Source: Geodermatophilus sabuli
GTDB taxonomy: Bacteria; Actinomycetota; Actinomycetes; Mycobacteriales; Geodermatophilaceae
Direction of reading: 5' to 3'
DNA: 64,000 nt
NCBI RefSeq assembly: GCF_900215145.1
Contig: NZ_OBDO01000005.1
Coordinates: 333,167 to 397,166 of the forward strand
Notes under the pieces: generated by a model
Database searches by the model: none
What the model saw: the letters and a program-made list of their open reading frames with translations, nothing else
Told to the model about the DNA's origin: nothing
Program-made: the position numbers and the translations under genes
In this document: positions 25,983 to 33,457 of the stretch, one piece after another
Layout: every line of letters starts with the position of its first letter
How positions within the stretch are numbered: the stretch's first letter is position 1

Positions 25983-27161
25983 TCACGACTGCAGCCAGGC
26001 GCGGATCGCCTCGTTCGACGAACCCAGCACCGGCGGGGCGGCGTGGTCGCGTCGGGTCGTCTCGGTCTCCCCGTCCGGTCCGGGCGCGAAGAAGCGCAGC
26101 GGCGGGCCGGGCAGCTGCAGCGGGCCGAGCGTGGCGTGCTCGACGTCGACGAGCAGCCCCTGGCTGAGCGTCTGATCCCAGGTGTAGACCTCGTCGATCG
26201 TGCGCACCTTCCCGGCCGGGATGCCGGCGGCGGCCAGGCGTGCCAGCAGCTCCTCGGGGGAGATCCCGGCGAAGGCGCGCTCGAGCAGCTCGATCACCTG
26301 CTGCCGGTTGCCCACCCGCTCGCCGTTGGTCGCCATCCCGGGCGCCTCGGGGTCCAGGCCGAACTCGGCGCACAGCTTGCGCCACAGGCCCTCCGAGCCG
26401 CAGGACAGCTGCACGCTGCCGCCCTCGCAGTGGAACAGGCCGTAGGGGGCGATCGACGGGTGGTGGTTGCCCTGCGCCTGGCCGACCTTGCCGGCCACGG
26501 TCCACGCCGTCCCCTGGAAGGCGTGCACGCCGACGATCGCGGCCAGCAGCGACGTGCGCACCACCTGCCCGCGGCCGGTGCGCTCACGCTCGAGCAGCGC
26601 GGCCAGCACGCCGTAGGCGCCGTACATGCCGGCCAGCAGGTCGCCGATCGGGACGCCGACCCGCTGTGGGTCCTCCGGGCCGGACCCGGTCAGCGACATC
26701 AGCCCGCCCTCGCCCTGGGCGATCTGGTCGTAGCCGGCGCGGCCGCCCTCGGGGCCGTCGTGTCCGAACCCGCTGATCGCCAGGGTGACCAGCCGCGGGT
26801 TGAGGGTCTCCAGGACGTCGGTGCCGAAGCCCAGGCGGGCCAGGGTGCCGGGGCGGAAGTTCTCCAGCAGCACGTCGGCGCGGCGGATCAGCTCGGCGAG
26901 CAGCGCCTTGTCGCCGTCGTCCTTGAGGTCGAGGGTGATCGACTCCTTGTTCTTGTTGGTCGACAGGAAGTAGGTCGACTCCCGGTCGCCCTGTGCCGGC
27001 TCCATGAACGGCGGACCCCACCCGCGGGTGTCGTCCCCGCTGCCGGGGTTCTCCACCTTGATGACACGGGCGCCGAGGTCGCCCAGCATCATCCCGGCGT
27101 GCGGCCCGGCAAGGGCTCTGGTCAGGTCGACGACGAGCACGCCGTCCAGGGGTCCGGACAT
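25983..27161 (-). CDS. CaiB/BaiF family CoA-transferase (class III)
   Basis: This 392-residue protein starts at ATG 27161. Family features are GPLDGVLVVDLTRALAGPHAGMML, GARVIKVENPGSGDDTRGWGPPF, the STNKNKESITLDLK segment, LLENFRPGTLARLGFG and GYDQIAQGEGGLMSLTG. The nucleophilic Asp of class III transferases should be the Asp of GYDQIAQ or nearby IGD; I cannot fix it. It moves CoA between carboxylic acids. It starts 20 bp after the carrier gene, so it is in the same operon and could activate the imported acid. Confidence 0.92.
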   Translation of the reverse strand: MSGPLDGVLVVDLTRALAGPHAGMMLGDLGARVIKVENPGSGDDTRGWGPPFMEPAQGDRESTYFLSTNKNKESITLDLKDDGDKALLAELIRRADVLLENFRPGTLARLGFGTDVLETLNPRLVTLAISGFGHDGPEGGRAGYDQIAQGEGGLMSLTGSGPEDPQRVGVPIGDLLAGMYGAYGVLAALLERERTGRGQVVRTSLLAAIVGVHAFQGTAWTVAGKVGQAQGNHHPSIAPYGLFHCEGGSVQLSCGSEGLWRKLCAEFGLDPEAPGMATNGERVGNRQQVIELLERAFAGISPEELLARLAAAGIPAGKVRTIDEVYTWDQTLSQGLLVDVEHATLGPLQLPGPPLRFFAPGPDGETETTRRDHAAPPVLGSSNEAIRAWLQS

Positions 27162-27181
27162 GGTTCGGGTCTCAGCTCCGA

Positions 27182-28522
27182 TCAGAAGAAGGAGGGGACG
27201 ACGACGTACGCCAGCCAGGCCAGCAGCGGACCTACGACCACGACGATCGTGGCGTACGCCAGGATCTGCTTGTAGAAGCGGTCCTTGTCCACGTCCTGCG
27301 CATTGGCCAAGACCAGCGCACCGTTCGTGGAGAACGGGCTCACGTCGACGATGGTCGAGGACACGGACAGGGCGACCACCACGCCCACGGCCGCGATGTC
27401 CCCGCCCTGCAGGAAGGGCACGGCGAGCGCGATGGCCACGGCGATGATCGCGACGGACGACGCGAACGCCGACACCACCGCGCCGATGTAGCAGAGCAGC
27501 AGGGCCACGAGCAGTGGCGCGCCGATCCCGGTGACCGCCTCGCCGACGTAGTCGATGGTGCCCGCCTCCTGCAGCACGAAGACGAAGGTGAGCACCCCGG
27601 CGATCAGCAGGATGGTGCTCCAGCTGATCTGGGTGACCGCGCCCTTGTGCTGCTGCGCGGAGAACAGCGCCAGGACGACGGCGACGGAGATCGAGACGAA
27701 CCCGATGTCGAGCTTGAAGACCAGCGCCAGGACGGCGACGACCGCCAGGCCGATCAGCGTGAGGATCTGCTCCAGGCGAACCGGCTGGGCGACCTCGGGG
27801 TGGATGTGCTCGTCGTCGTCGCCGCCCACAGCCGGGCCCGGGGCGGCGCCGTGGCCCCGGACCACGGTGCCGTGGGCGTGCTCGATGTGCTCGAGGGGTC
27901 TGGCCGCCACCTTCCGGCCCACCAGTTTCCGGCCGCCCAGCACGAAGAAGAGCACCAGCGCGATCGCGAGGTTGAAGAACAGGCTGCCGAGGAAGACCTG
28001 CAGCGAGGCATCCGGCAGGCCGGCCTCCTCGACGATGTCGTTCACCGTGACGCCGTAGACGCTGATGGGGGAGAAGCCGCCGCCCTGCGCGCCGTGGATG
28101 ACCATCATGCCCATGAGCAGCGGGTTGATCCCGTGCCGGGCGGCGAAGGTGAGCGCGATCGGGGCGATGATCGCGACGGCGGCGGGGGAGAGAGCGCCGA
28201 TCGCCGTGAGCACCGCGGTGATGAAGAACATGATCCACGGGATGGCCGCCACGTGGCCGCCGACCAGTTTCACCGCGCCGCGGACCAGCAGGTCGACGGT
28301 GCCGTTGTTCTGCGCGATCGCGAACAGGTAGGTGACCCCGATCAGGGTCAGGACCAGCTCGGAGGGGAAGCCCGCGAGGATCTCGTCGGTGGTCAGCCCC
28401 ACGGAGAGGGTGCCCACCACGAAGGCGGCGACGAAGGCCAGCGCGCCCATGTTGATCGGGAGGAACGTCGCGATCGCGAAGATCACGACCAGTGCGAGGA
28501 TGGTGACGATCTCGGGCGACAT
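27182..28522 (-). CDS. MatC-like dicarboxylate carrier
   Basis: This 446-residue, roughly twelve-span protein probably starts at ATG 28522, with GGGAG about 7 nt upstream inside the alternative GTG start at 28534. The first 140 residues match the MatC N-terminal domain (FAIATFLPINMGALAFVAAF, DEILAGFPSELVLTLIGVTYLF). A His/Asp-rich cytoplasmic loop lies mid-protein (around GGDDDEHIHPEVAQP). The second half contains SFASSVAIIAVAIAL-like and DVSPFSTNGALVL segments. MatC imports malonate; other C4 or short dicarboxylates remain possible. Confidence 0.85.
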   Translation of the reverse strand: MSPEIVTILALVVIFAIATFLPINMGALAFVAAFVVGTLSVGLTTDEILAGFPSELVLTLIGVTYLFAIAQNNGTVDLLVRGAVKLVGGHVAAIPWIMFFITAVLTAIGALSPAAVAIIAPIALTFAARHGINPLLMGMMVIHGAQGGGFSPISVYGVTVNDIVEEAGLPDASLQVFLGSLFFNLAIALVLFFVLGGRKLVGRKVAARPLEHIEHAHGTVVRGHGAAPGPAVGGDDDEHIHPEVAQPVRLEQILTLIGLAVVAVLALVFKLDIGFVSISVAVVLALFSAQQHKGAVTQISWSTILLIAGVLTFVFVLQEAGTIDYVGEAVTGIGAPLLVALLLCYIGAVVSAFASSVAIIAVAIALAVPFLQGGDIAAVGVVVALSVSSTIVDVSPFSTNGALVLANAQDVDKDRFYKQILAYATIVVVVGPLLAWLAYVVVPSFF

Positions 28523-28556
28523 CTGCGCTCCCACGGCAGCGATGACGAAGGCGTGA

Positions 28557-28571
28557 TCACTGTGTCAGTGA
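28557..28571. promoter_or_regulatory. Small dyad upstream of the dicarboxylate carrier gene
   Basis: TCACTG-TGT-CAGTGA is a perfect 6-bp inverted repeat with a 3-bp spacer. It overlaps the stop of the cyclo-ligase gene and lies about 35 bp upstream of the carrier's ATG. It could be a regulator site for the carrier operon, or a chance dyad. Confidence 0.3.
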
Positions 28572-29158
28572 CCGGCCGGTAGCGCCTCCCAGCCGCCCGA
28601 CGGCGTGACCACCGCGGTGACCCGGTGGTCGTGCGGTTCGGCGGGCAGGTCGTCGACGAGCTCGTCGTCGAACACCAGCGCCACCACAAGGGCGCCCGGG
28701 CGGGCGTGCCGCAGCGCCCGGTCGTAGTAGCCGCCGCCCCGCCCCAGCCGGACCCCGCTCCGGGACACCGCCACCGCCGGGACGACGACGACCTCCGCGG
28801 TGCCGATCGCGGTCGGGCCGAGCCGGGGACCCACCGGCTCCTGCAGCCCGAAGCGGCCGGGTGCCAGCCGACCGGTGTCGACGGCCCAGGACAGCTCCCG
28901 GCCGGCCGCGGGCACGACCGGCAGCAGCACCCGGGCGCCGAGTTGGGTGTACGCAGCCGGGAGCCGGCCGGCGCCGGGCTCGGTGGCGTCGGGCACGAAC
29001 GCGGCCAGCCGGTGGACGCCGGCGAGTCCGCGCAGCAGTGCGGTGGTGACCGCGGCCGCGGCGGCGGCGCGCTCCGGGGCCGGCCGGGCGGAGCGACGGG
29101 CGAGCAGCCGCGTGCGGAACGCGGCCTTGCGGGCAGCCGCGTCGTCCGCCGGGGTCAC
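28565..29158 (-). CDS. 5-formyltetrahydrofolate cyclo-ligase
   Basis: This 197-residue cytoplasmic enzyme converts 5-formyl-THF to 5,10-methenyl-THF with ATP. The N-terminal helix KAAFRTRLLARRSAR and the active-site motif GVRLGRGGGYYDRAL near residue 140 are characteristic. The gene order with galU in divergent orientation matches Rv0992c-Rv0993. It starts at 29158, 80 bp from galU. Confidence 0.95.
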   Translation of the reverse strand: MTPADDAAARKAAFRTRLLARRSARPAPERAAAAAAVTTALLRGLAGVHRLAAFVPDATEPGAGRLPAAYTQLGARVLLPVVPAAGRELSWAVDTGRLAPGRFGLQEPVGPRLGPTAIGTAEVVVVPAVAVSRSGVRLGRGGGYYDRALRHARPGALVVALVFDDELVDDLPAEPHDHRVTAVVTPSGGWEALPAGH

Positions 29159-29238
29159 CGCCGCAGGCTAGCCACGTGCGGGGTGCCCCGCTCGGCGTCG
29201 CCGGGACCGGCGTCCCGGCCGCTGGCTAGGCTCCGGCC

Positions 29239-30156
29239 ATGCCGACTTCGAGCTCCCGCCCGGCGCGGAAGGCCGTCATCCCGGTCGCGGGGATGGGCAC
29301 CCGGTTCCTGCCGGCCACCAAGGCGGTGCCCAAGGAGTTGCTCCCGGTCGTGGACCGCCCGGCGCTGCAGTACATCGTCGAGGAGGCCGCCCGGGCCGGG
29401 CTCGGCGAGGTGCTCATGGTCACCGGCCGGAACAAGGCCGCCATCGAGGACTACTTCGACCGCCACCCCGAGCTCGAGACGGTGCTGGAGAAGAAGGGCG
29501 ATGCCGGCCGACTCGCCGCGGTGCAGGAGTCCACGGACGTGGCGCAGGTGCACTTCGTCCGGCAGGGCGAGGCCCGCGGGCTCGGGCACGCGGTGCTGCA
29601 GGCGGCCGCCTTCGTCGGCGACGAGCCGTTCGCCGTGCTGCTCGGCGACGACCTGATCGACGCCCGCGACCACCTGCTGGAGCAGATGCTGCAGGTGCAG
29701 GCCGAGCACGGGGGTTCCGTGGTGGCGCTGCTCGACGTCGGCCGGGAGAACATCGACAAGTACGGCGCGGTGGCCGTGGAGCCCGGCGGCACCGACGGCG
29801 TGGTGAGCATCACCGGTCTGGTCGAGAAGCCGCCCGTGGACGAGGCGCCGAGCAGCCTGGCCATCATCGGTCGATACGTCCTGGGGCCGGAGGTCTTCGG
29901 CGTGCTGCGGGAGACCGCACCCGGCCGGGGTGGCGAGATCCAGCTGACCGACGCGCTGGCCACGCTGGTCGAGCGCGGGGAGCCGGTGCACGGCGTCGTC
30001 TTCGGCGGGCGCCGCTACGACACCGGTGACCGGCTGGACTACCTCAAGGCGGTCATCCAGCTGGCCACCGAGCGCGACGACCTCGGCCCTCCCCTGCGTG
30101 CCTGGCTGACCGAGTTCGTCGCCGACCTGCCCGCCGAGGGCGCGTCGCAGGGCTGA
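29239..30156 (+). CDS. galU: UTP-glucose-1-phosphate uridylyltransferase
   Basis: This 305-residue enzyme makes UDP-glucose. The nucleotidyl-transferase start PVAGMGTRFLPATKAVPKEL is intact, followed by GEARGLGHAVLQA, LLGDDLIDA, a metal Asp region, and GLVEKPPVDEAPSSLAIIGRY. It would supply UDP-glucose for UDP-glucose dehydrogenase and the exopolysaccharide genes at the right end. A short dyad covers its stop codon. Confidence 0.96.
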   Translation: MPTSSSRPARKAVIPVAGMGTRFLPATKAVPKELLPVVDRPALQYIVEEAARAGLGEVLMVTGRNKAAIEDYFDRHPELETVLEKKGDAGRLAAVQESTDVAQVHFVRQGEARGLGHAVLQAAAFVGDEPFAVLLGDDLIDARDHLLEQMLQVQAEHGGSVVALLDVGRENIDKYGAVAVEPGGTDGVVSITGLVEKPPVDEAPSSLAIIGRYVLGPEVFGVLRETAPGRGGEIQLTDALATLVERGEPVHGVVFGGRRYDTGDRLDYLKAVIQLATERDDLGPPLRAWLTEFVADLPAEGASQG

Positions 30157-30170
30157 ACGGAGCCGTTCAG
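30153..30170 (+). terminator. Hairpin at the galU stop codon
   Basis: CTGAACGG (30153-30160) and CCGTTCAG (30163-30170) pair perfectly around AG, forming a compact stem that includes the galU stop. There is no T-run. It precedes the glp start by about 20 bp, so it may dampen read-through or shield the mRNA end. Confidence 0.4.
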
Positions 30171-30188
30171 GGGGGAGCATCGTCCTCC

Positions 30189-31589
30189 GTGGTGGGGATG
30201 ACCGGGGACGGGACGACGGGCGTGGCACCCGCGGGACAGCGGGACACCACGGCGATGGACCTCAACCAGGGCACCCTGGTCCAGGGGGCGCCGGCGGTGG
30301 TCCACGAGACCGCGGCGATCGACCGCGGCCAGGTGCCGCCGCCCCCGGCCGCCGCGGAGCCGCTCGCGCCGCGCACGGTCGAGCAGCACCTCGACGAGAT
30401 CCTCTCGGCGGTGCCGCAGCCGGACCCGATCGAGCTCGCCGTCCTCGACGCGCAGGGGCTGCTGTGCGCGGAGGAGGTCGTCAGCCAGCGCGCGCTGCCC
30501 GCTTTCGACCAGGCCGCCCTCGACGGCTACGCCGCCCGCGCCCTGGACGTGGAGGGCGCCTCCTTCGAGGAGCCGGCCCGCCTGGCGGTGGTGGGGGAGA
30601 CCGTCGCCGGACCCAGCGGTCCGTCCTCCATCGGCCCGGGGATGGCGCAGAAGGTCAGCGCCGGCGCGATGCTGCCGGCCGGCGCCGACGTCGTCGTCCC
30701 CGCGGTGTGGACCGACCAGGGCGTGGTCACCGTCGCGGTGCACGCGCCGGTGGAGTCCGGCGGGTACGTCCGCCGCGCCGGGGACGACGTCGCGCCGGGC
30801 ACCACCGCGGTGCAGGTCGGGACGCCGATCGGGCCGGCCCAGATCAGCCTGCTGGCCGCCGTGGGGCGCGACCGCGTGCAGGTGCGCCCGCGGCCACGGG
30901 TCGCCGTCCTGTCCGCCGGGAGCGAGCTGGTCGACATCAGCACGCCGCCGGGCCCCGGCCAGGTCGTCGACGTCAACAGCTACGCGCTGGCCGCGGCCGC
31001 CCGGGATGCCGGGGCCGAGGCGTACCGCTCGGGGATCGTCCCCTCCGATCGCCGCCGCATGTCCGAGGTGCTGGAGAGCCAGCTGCTGCGGAGCGACCTG
31101 GTGCTCGTGTCGGGCACCTTCGCCACCGAGGGCGACACGGTGCAGGAGGTCCTCGCCGAGCTGGGCCAGATGCACTTCTCGCCCGTGACGATGCTCCCGG
31201 GGCCGGTGCAGGCCTTCGGTCGGCTGGGCCGCGACGCGGTCCCGGTCATCTGCGTTCCGGGGGAGCCGGTGGCCGCGCTGGTGGCCTTCGAGGTGTTCGT
31301 GCGCCCGGCGATCCGGCTCATGCTCGGCAAGCGTCAGCTGTTCCGCCGCACCGTGCAGGCGATCGCCGCCGAGCAGCTCCTCTCGCCGCTGGGGTACCGC
31401 CAGTACCTGCACGGGCAGGTCATGCGCCACCCCGACGGTGGCTACGTGGTCGAGCCGCTCGGGGGCGGGGACGAGGCGATGCTCGCCCGCATGGCGCGGG
31501 CCAACTGCCTGATCGTGGTCGACGAGGACGTGACGGAGGTGGCCGCCGGTGGGCTGGTCACCGTCATCCCCCTCCTGCTCGGCGGCTGA
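30189..31589 (+). CDS. glp: MoeA/gephyrin-like protein Glp (probable divisome-associated MoeA1)
   Basis: This 466-residue protein has an N-terminal extension of about 60 residues before the MoeA core (RTVEQHLDEILSAV). MoeA landmarks are recognisable but altered: PAFDQAALDGYAARA, SAGSELVDIS, then SGTFATEGDTVQEVLAEL where catalytic MoeA usually has TGG, LPGPVQAFG where PGKP is usual, and CVPGEPVAALVAF where LPGNP is usual. The gene sits in the galU-moeA1-rimJ-glpR order in which corynebacterial Glp works with the membrane receptor GlpR in division. A residual role in molybdenum insertion cannot be excluded. GTG 30189 or ATG 30198 may start it. Confidence 0.85.
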   Translation: MVGMTGDGTTGVAPAGQRDTTAMDLNQGTLVQGAPAVVHETAAIDRGQVPPPPAAAEPLAPRTVEQHLDEILSAVPQPDPIELAVLDAQGLLCAEEVVSQRALPAFDQAALDGYAARALDVEGASFEEPARLAVVGETVAGPSGPSSIGPGMAQKVSAGAMLPAGADVVVPAVWTDQGVVTVAVHAPVESGGYVRRAGDDVAPGTTAVQVGTPIGPAQISLLAAVGRDRVQVRPRPRVAVLSAGSELVDISTPPGPGQVVDVNSYALAAAARDAGAEAYRSGIVPSDRRRMSEVLESQLLRSDLVLVSGTFATEGDTVQEVLAELGQMHFSPVTMLPGPVQAFGRLGRDAVPVICVPGEPVAALVAFEVFVRPAIRLMLGKRQLFRRTVQAIAAEQLLSPLGYRQYLHGQVMRHPDGGYVVEPLGGGDEAMLARMARANCLIVVDEDVTEVAAGGLVTVIPLLLGG

Positions 31590-31597
31590 CGGAACCC

Positions 31598-32218
31598 GTG
31601 GTCGACCCCGCCCTGCACCCGGGCTGGCCCGCCCGGTTGGCGTGGGGGCCGGTGGAGCTGCTGCCGCCGAGCCGGCGGGACGCCGAGGAGTGGAGCCGCG
31701 TCCGGCTGGCGAACGAGGCGTGGCTGGCGCCGTGGGAGCCCAGTGCCCCCTCGTCGTGGGCGGCCCGGCACACACCGCAGTCCTTCCGGGCGATGCGCCG
31801 CGCCGTGCTGCGCCGCGCCGCCGTGGGGATGACACTGCCGTTCGTCGTCCACGTCGAGGGTCGGGTGGCCGGGCAGGTGACGATCGACAACGTCGTCCGC
31901 GGGGCGCTGCGCTCGGGCAACCTGGGGTACTGGATCGACCGCTCGGTGGCCGGCCGGGGCGTCGCGTCGCTGGCGGTGGCGCTGGTGTGCGACCACGCGT
32001 TCGGTCCGGCGCGGCTGCACCGGCTGCAGGCCGACATCCGCCCGGAGAACGGCCCCAGCCAGCGGCTGGTGGAGCGTCTCGGGTTCCGTCCCGAGGGCCT
32101 GCTGCGCCGCTACCTCGACATCGACGGCGACTGGCGGGACCACCGCTGTTACGCGTTGCTGGCCGAGGACGCCCCCGAGGGGGTGCTCACCCGTTGGCGG
32201 GCCCGCGCTCCCCACTGA
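31598..32218 (+). CDS. rimJ: GNAT N-acetyltransferase, RimJ-like
   Basis: This 206-residue protein starts at GTG 31598, 8 bp after glp, so it is co-transcribed. GNAT motifs are FVVHVEGRVAGQVTIDNVVRG, NLGYWIDRSVAGRGVASLAVALV (acetyl-CoA binding with R/Q-x-x-G-x-A pattern as GRGVAS) and ADIRPENGPSQRLVERLGFRPEGLLRRYL, typical of RimJ/RimL. The target protein is unknown; the name reflects the family and conserved position. Confidence 0.9.
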   Translation: MVDPALHPGWPARLAWGPVELLPPSRRDAEEWSRVRLANEAWLAPWEPSAPSSWAARHTPQSFRAMRRAVLRRAAVGMTLPFVVHVEGRVAGQVTIDNVVRGALRSGNLGYWIDRSVAGRGVASLAVALVCDHAFGPARLHRLQADIRPENGPSQRLVERLGFRPEGLLRRYLDIDGDWRDHRCYALLAEDAPEGVLTRWRARAPH

Positions 32219-32404
32219 CCGCCCGGATACCACGCTGACCGACGCGGAGAGGGTGGCTCCGAGTCGACACGCCGACACGGAACCGCGCTCAGGCCACTCC
32301 AGTCACACAACACATCAGTGACACGCCCGCGCGCCTCCCTCGTCGGGGTGGGTGCAGGCCTTAACTTCGCCGGGCGAGTGACTCATGTGACGGGTGGTGT
32401 TCTG

Positions 32405-33115
32405 ATGGGATCCGGCGTGCTCTTGGCCGCTCTGGTCGTGTTGTGGTTCGTCGTGCTGGTGCCCATGGTGGTGACCCGTGGTGACTCGCAGACCGTCCGT
32501 GCCGACTCCGGCCGGACCCTGCAGCGGCGGCGGGTGGTCGACCCCGTGGTCCACGCCGAGACCGAGCGTGTCTCCGTCGACCGGGCGGCGCTGCTGACCT
32601 CTGGCGAGCTGCGGGTCGACGTGCACGCCGTCCGGCGGCGCACCCTCGCCGGGCTGGTGGCGCTCACGCTGCTCGCGCTGGCCGGTGCGGTGCTGTACAG
32701 CCCGTGGCTGTGGATCGCCCAGGGCGTGCTCGACCTGGCCGTCGTCGCCTACCTCATGGTGCTGCGTGCCGCCGCGCGCCGGGAGCGGCTGGCCGCCCGC
32801 CGGGCCGCCCGTGCCGCGGCCCGCGCCGCCCGTCAGCCGGCGCCCCGCCCCGCGGCGCGCCCGGTGCCCGCACCGCGCCCGGCCCCCGTGGTGGAGGACG
32901 CCCCCGTCGAGGAGGTGCAGCACCACACCGTCGACCTGCCGCACCCCAGCCTGCCGCTGGCCCCGGTCCACCCGCTGCGCCCGGGCCGGGTCGTGGCGGC
33001 CCGCGCCGCGGCACCGGCAGGCTGGCAGGACAGCGCGGTCGTGGGCCTCGACGACGACGACATCGGCTTCGCCGACATCGACGTCTACCAGCCCCGGAGG
33101 GTCGTCAACGGCTGA
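32405..33115 (+). CDS. glpR: Membrane protein of the GlpR/SepX type (cell-division receptor of Glp)
   Basis: This 236-residue protein probably starts at ATG 32405 (MGSGVLLAALVVLWFVVLVP); a frame start at 32318 adds 29 residues. One N-terminal span is followed by a cytoplasmic stretch of about 75 residues, a pair of spans (about 80-120, TLAGLVALTLLALAGAVLY and LWIAQGVLDLAVVAYLMVL), and a long Arg/Ala/Pro-rich C-terminal region. This layout and its place after glp and rimJ match corynebacterial GlpR, streptomycete SepX and Rv0996. It would anchor Glp at the divisome. Identification rests on layout and synteny. Confidence 0.8.
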   Translation: MGSGVLLAALVVLWFVVLVPMVVTRGDSQTVRADSGRTLQRRRVVDPVVHAETERVSVDRAALLTSGELRVDVHAVRRRTLAGLVALTLLALAGAVLYSPWLWIAQGVLDLAVVAYLMVLRAAARRERLAARRAARAAARAARQPAPRPAARPVPAPRPAPVVEDAPVEEVQHHTVDLPHPSLPLAPVHPLRPGRVVAARAAAPAGWQDSAVVGLDDDDIGFADIDVYQPRRVVNG

Positions 33116-33165
33116 GGGAGGACCCTCCTGCCTCCGCCGCGGCGGGTCCCTGCACGAGGGCCAAC
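33115..33165. repeat. Dispersed GC-rich hairpin element, copy C (shorter)
   Basis: From AGGGAGGACCCTCCTGCCTC to CGGGTCCCTGCACGAGGGCC, with the centre reduced compared with the other copies (the CGCGAGCTCGCG core is missing). Inverted arms CCTGC/GCA and GGACCCTCCTG/CGAGGGCC remain recognisable. It begins at the glpR stop and precedes tRNA-Ala. Confidence 0.6.
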
Positions 33166-33214
33166 CCCCCGTGGCGGCGCCGGAGCACGCGGACGGTAAG
33201 CTCTCCGTTCGTCA

Positions 33215-33288
33215 GGGGCTGTGGCGCAGACCGGTAGCGCACCTCGTTCGCATCGAGGGGGTCAGGGGTTCAAATCCCCTCAGCTCCA
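33215..33288 (+). tRNA. tRNA-Ala(CGC)
   Basis: The cloverleaf has acceptor GGGGCTG/CAGCTCC with the G3-U70 wobble pair that marks tRNA-Ala. The D arm is GCGCAGACCGGTAGCGC, the anticodon loop TTCGCAT (anticodon CGC), and the T arm GGGGTTCAAATCCCC. The discriminator is A and CCA is not encoded. Confidence 0.95.
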
Positions 33289-33457
33289 CCCGACACCGCA
33301 CAGCCCCGCCCGGGTCCCCCGGAGCGGGGCTGCTGCGTCTCTGCAGACGACAGGCCACGACCGCTGTGCGCCCGGGTGGCCACGCAAGGTGTCGCAGCAC
33401 GCGGGACCGACGGTCTGCGTTTGTGGCTCGCCCGAGTGTCGGGCAGCGTCCCTCCGC

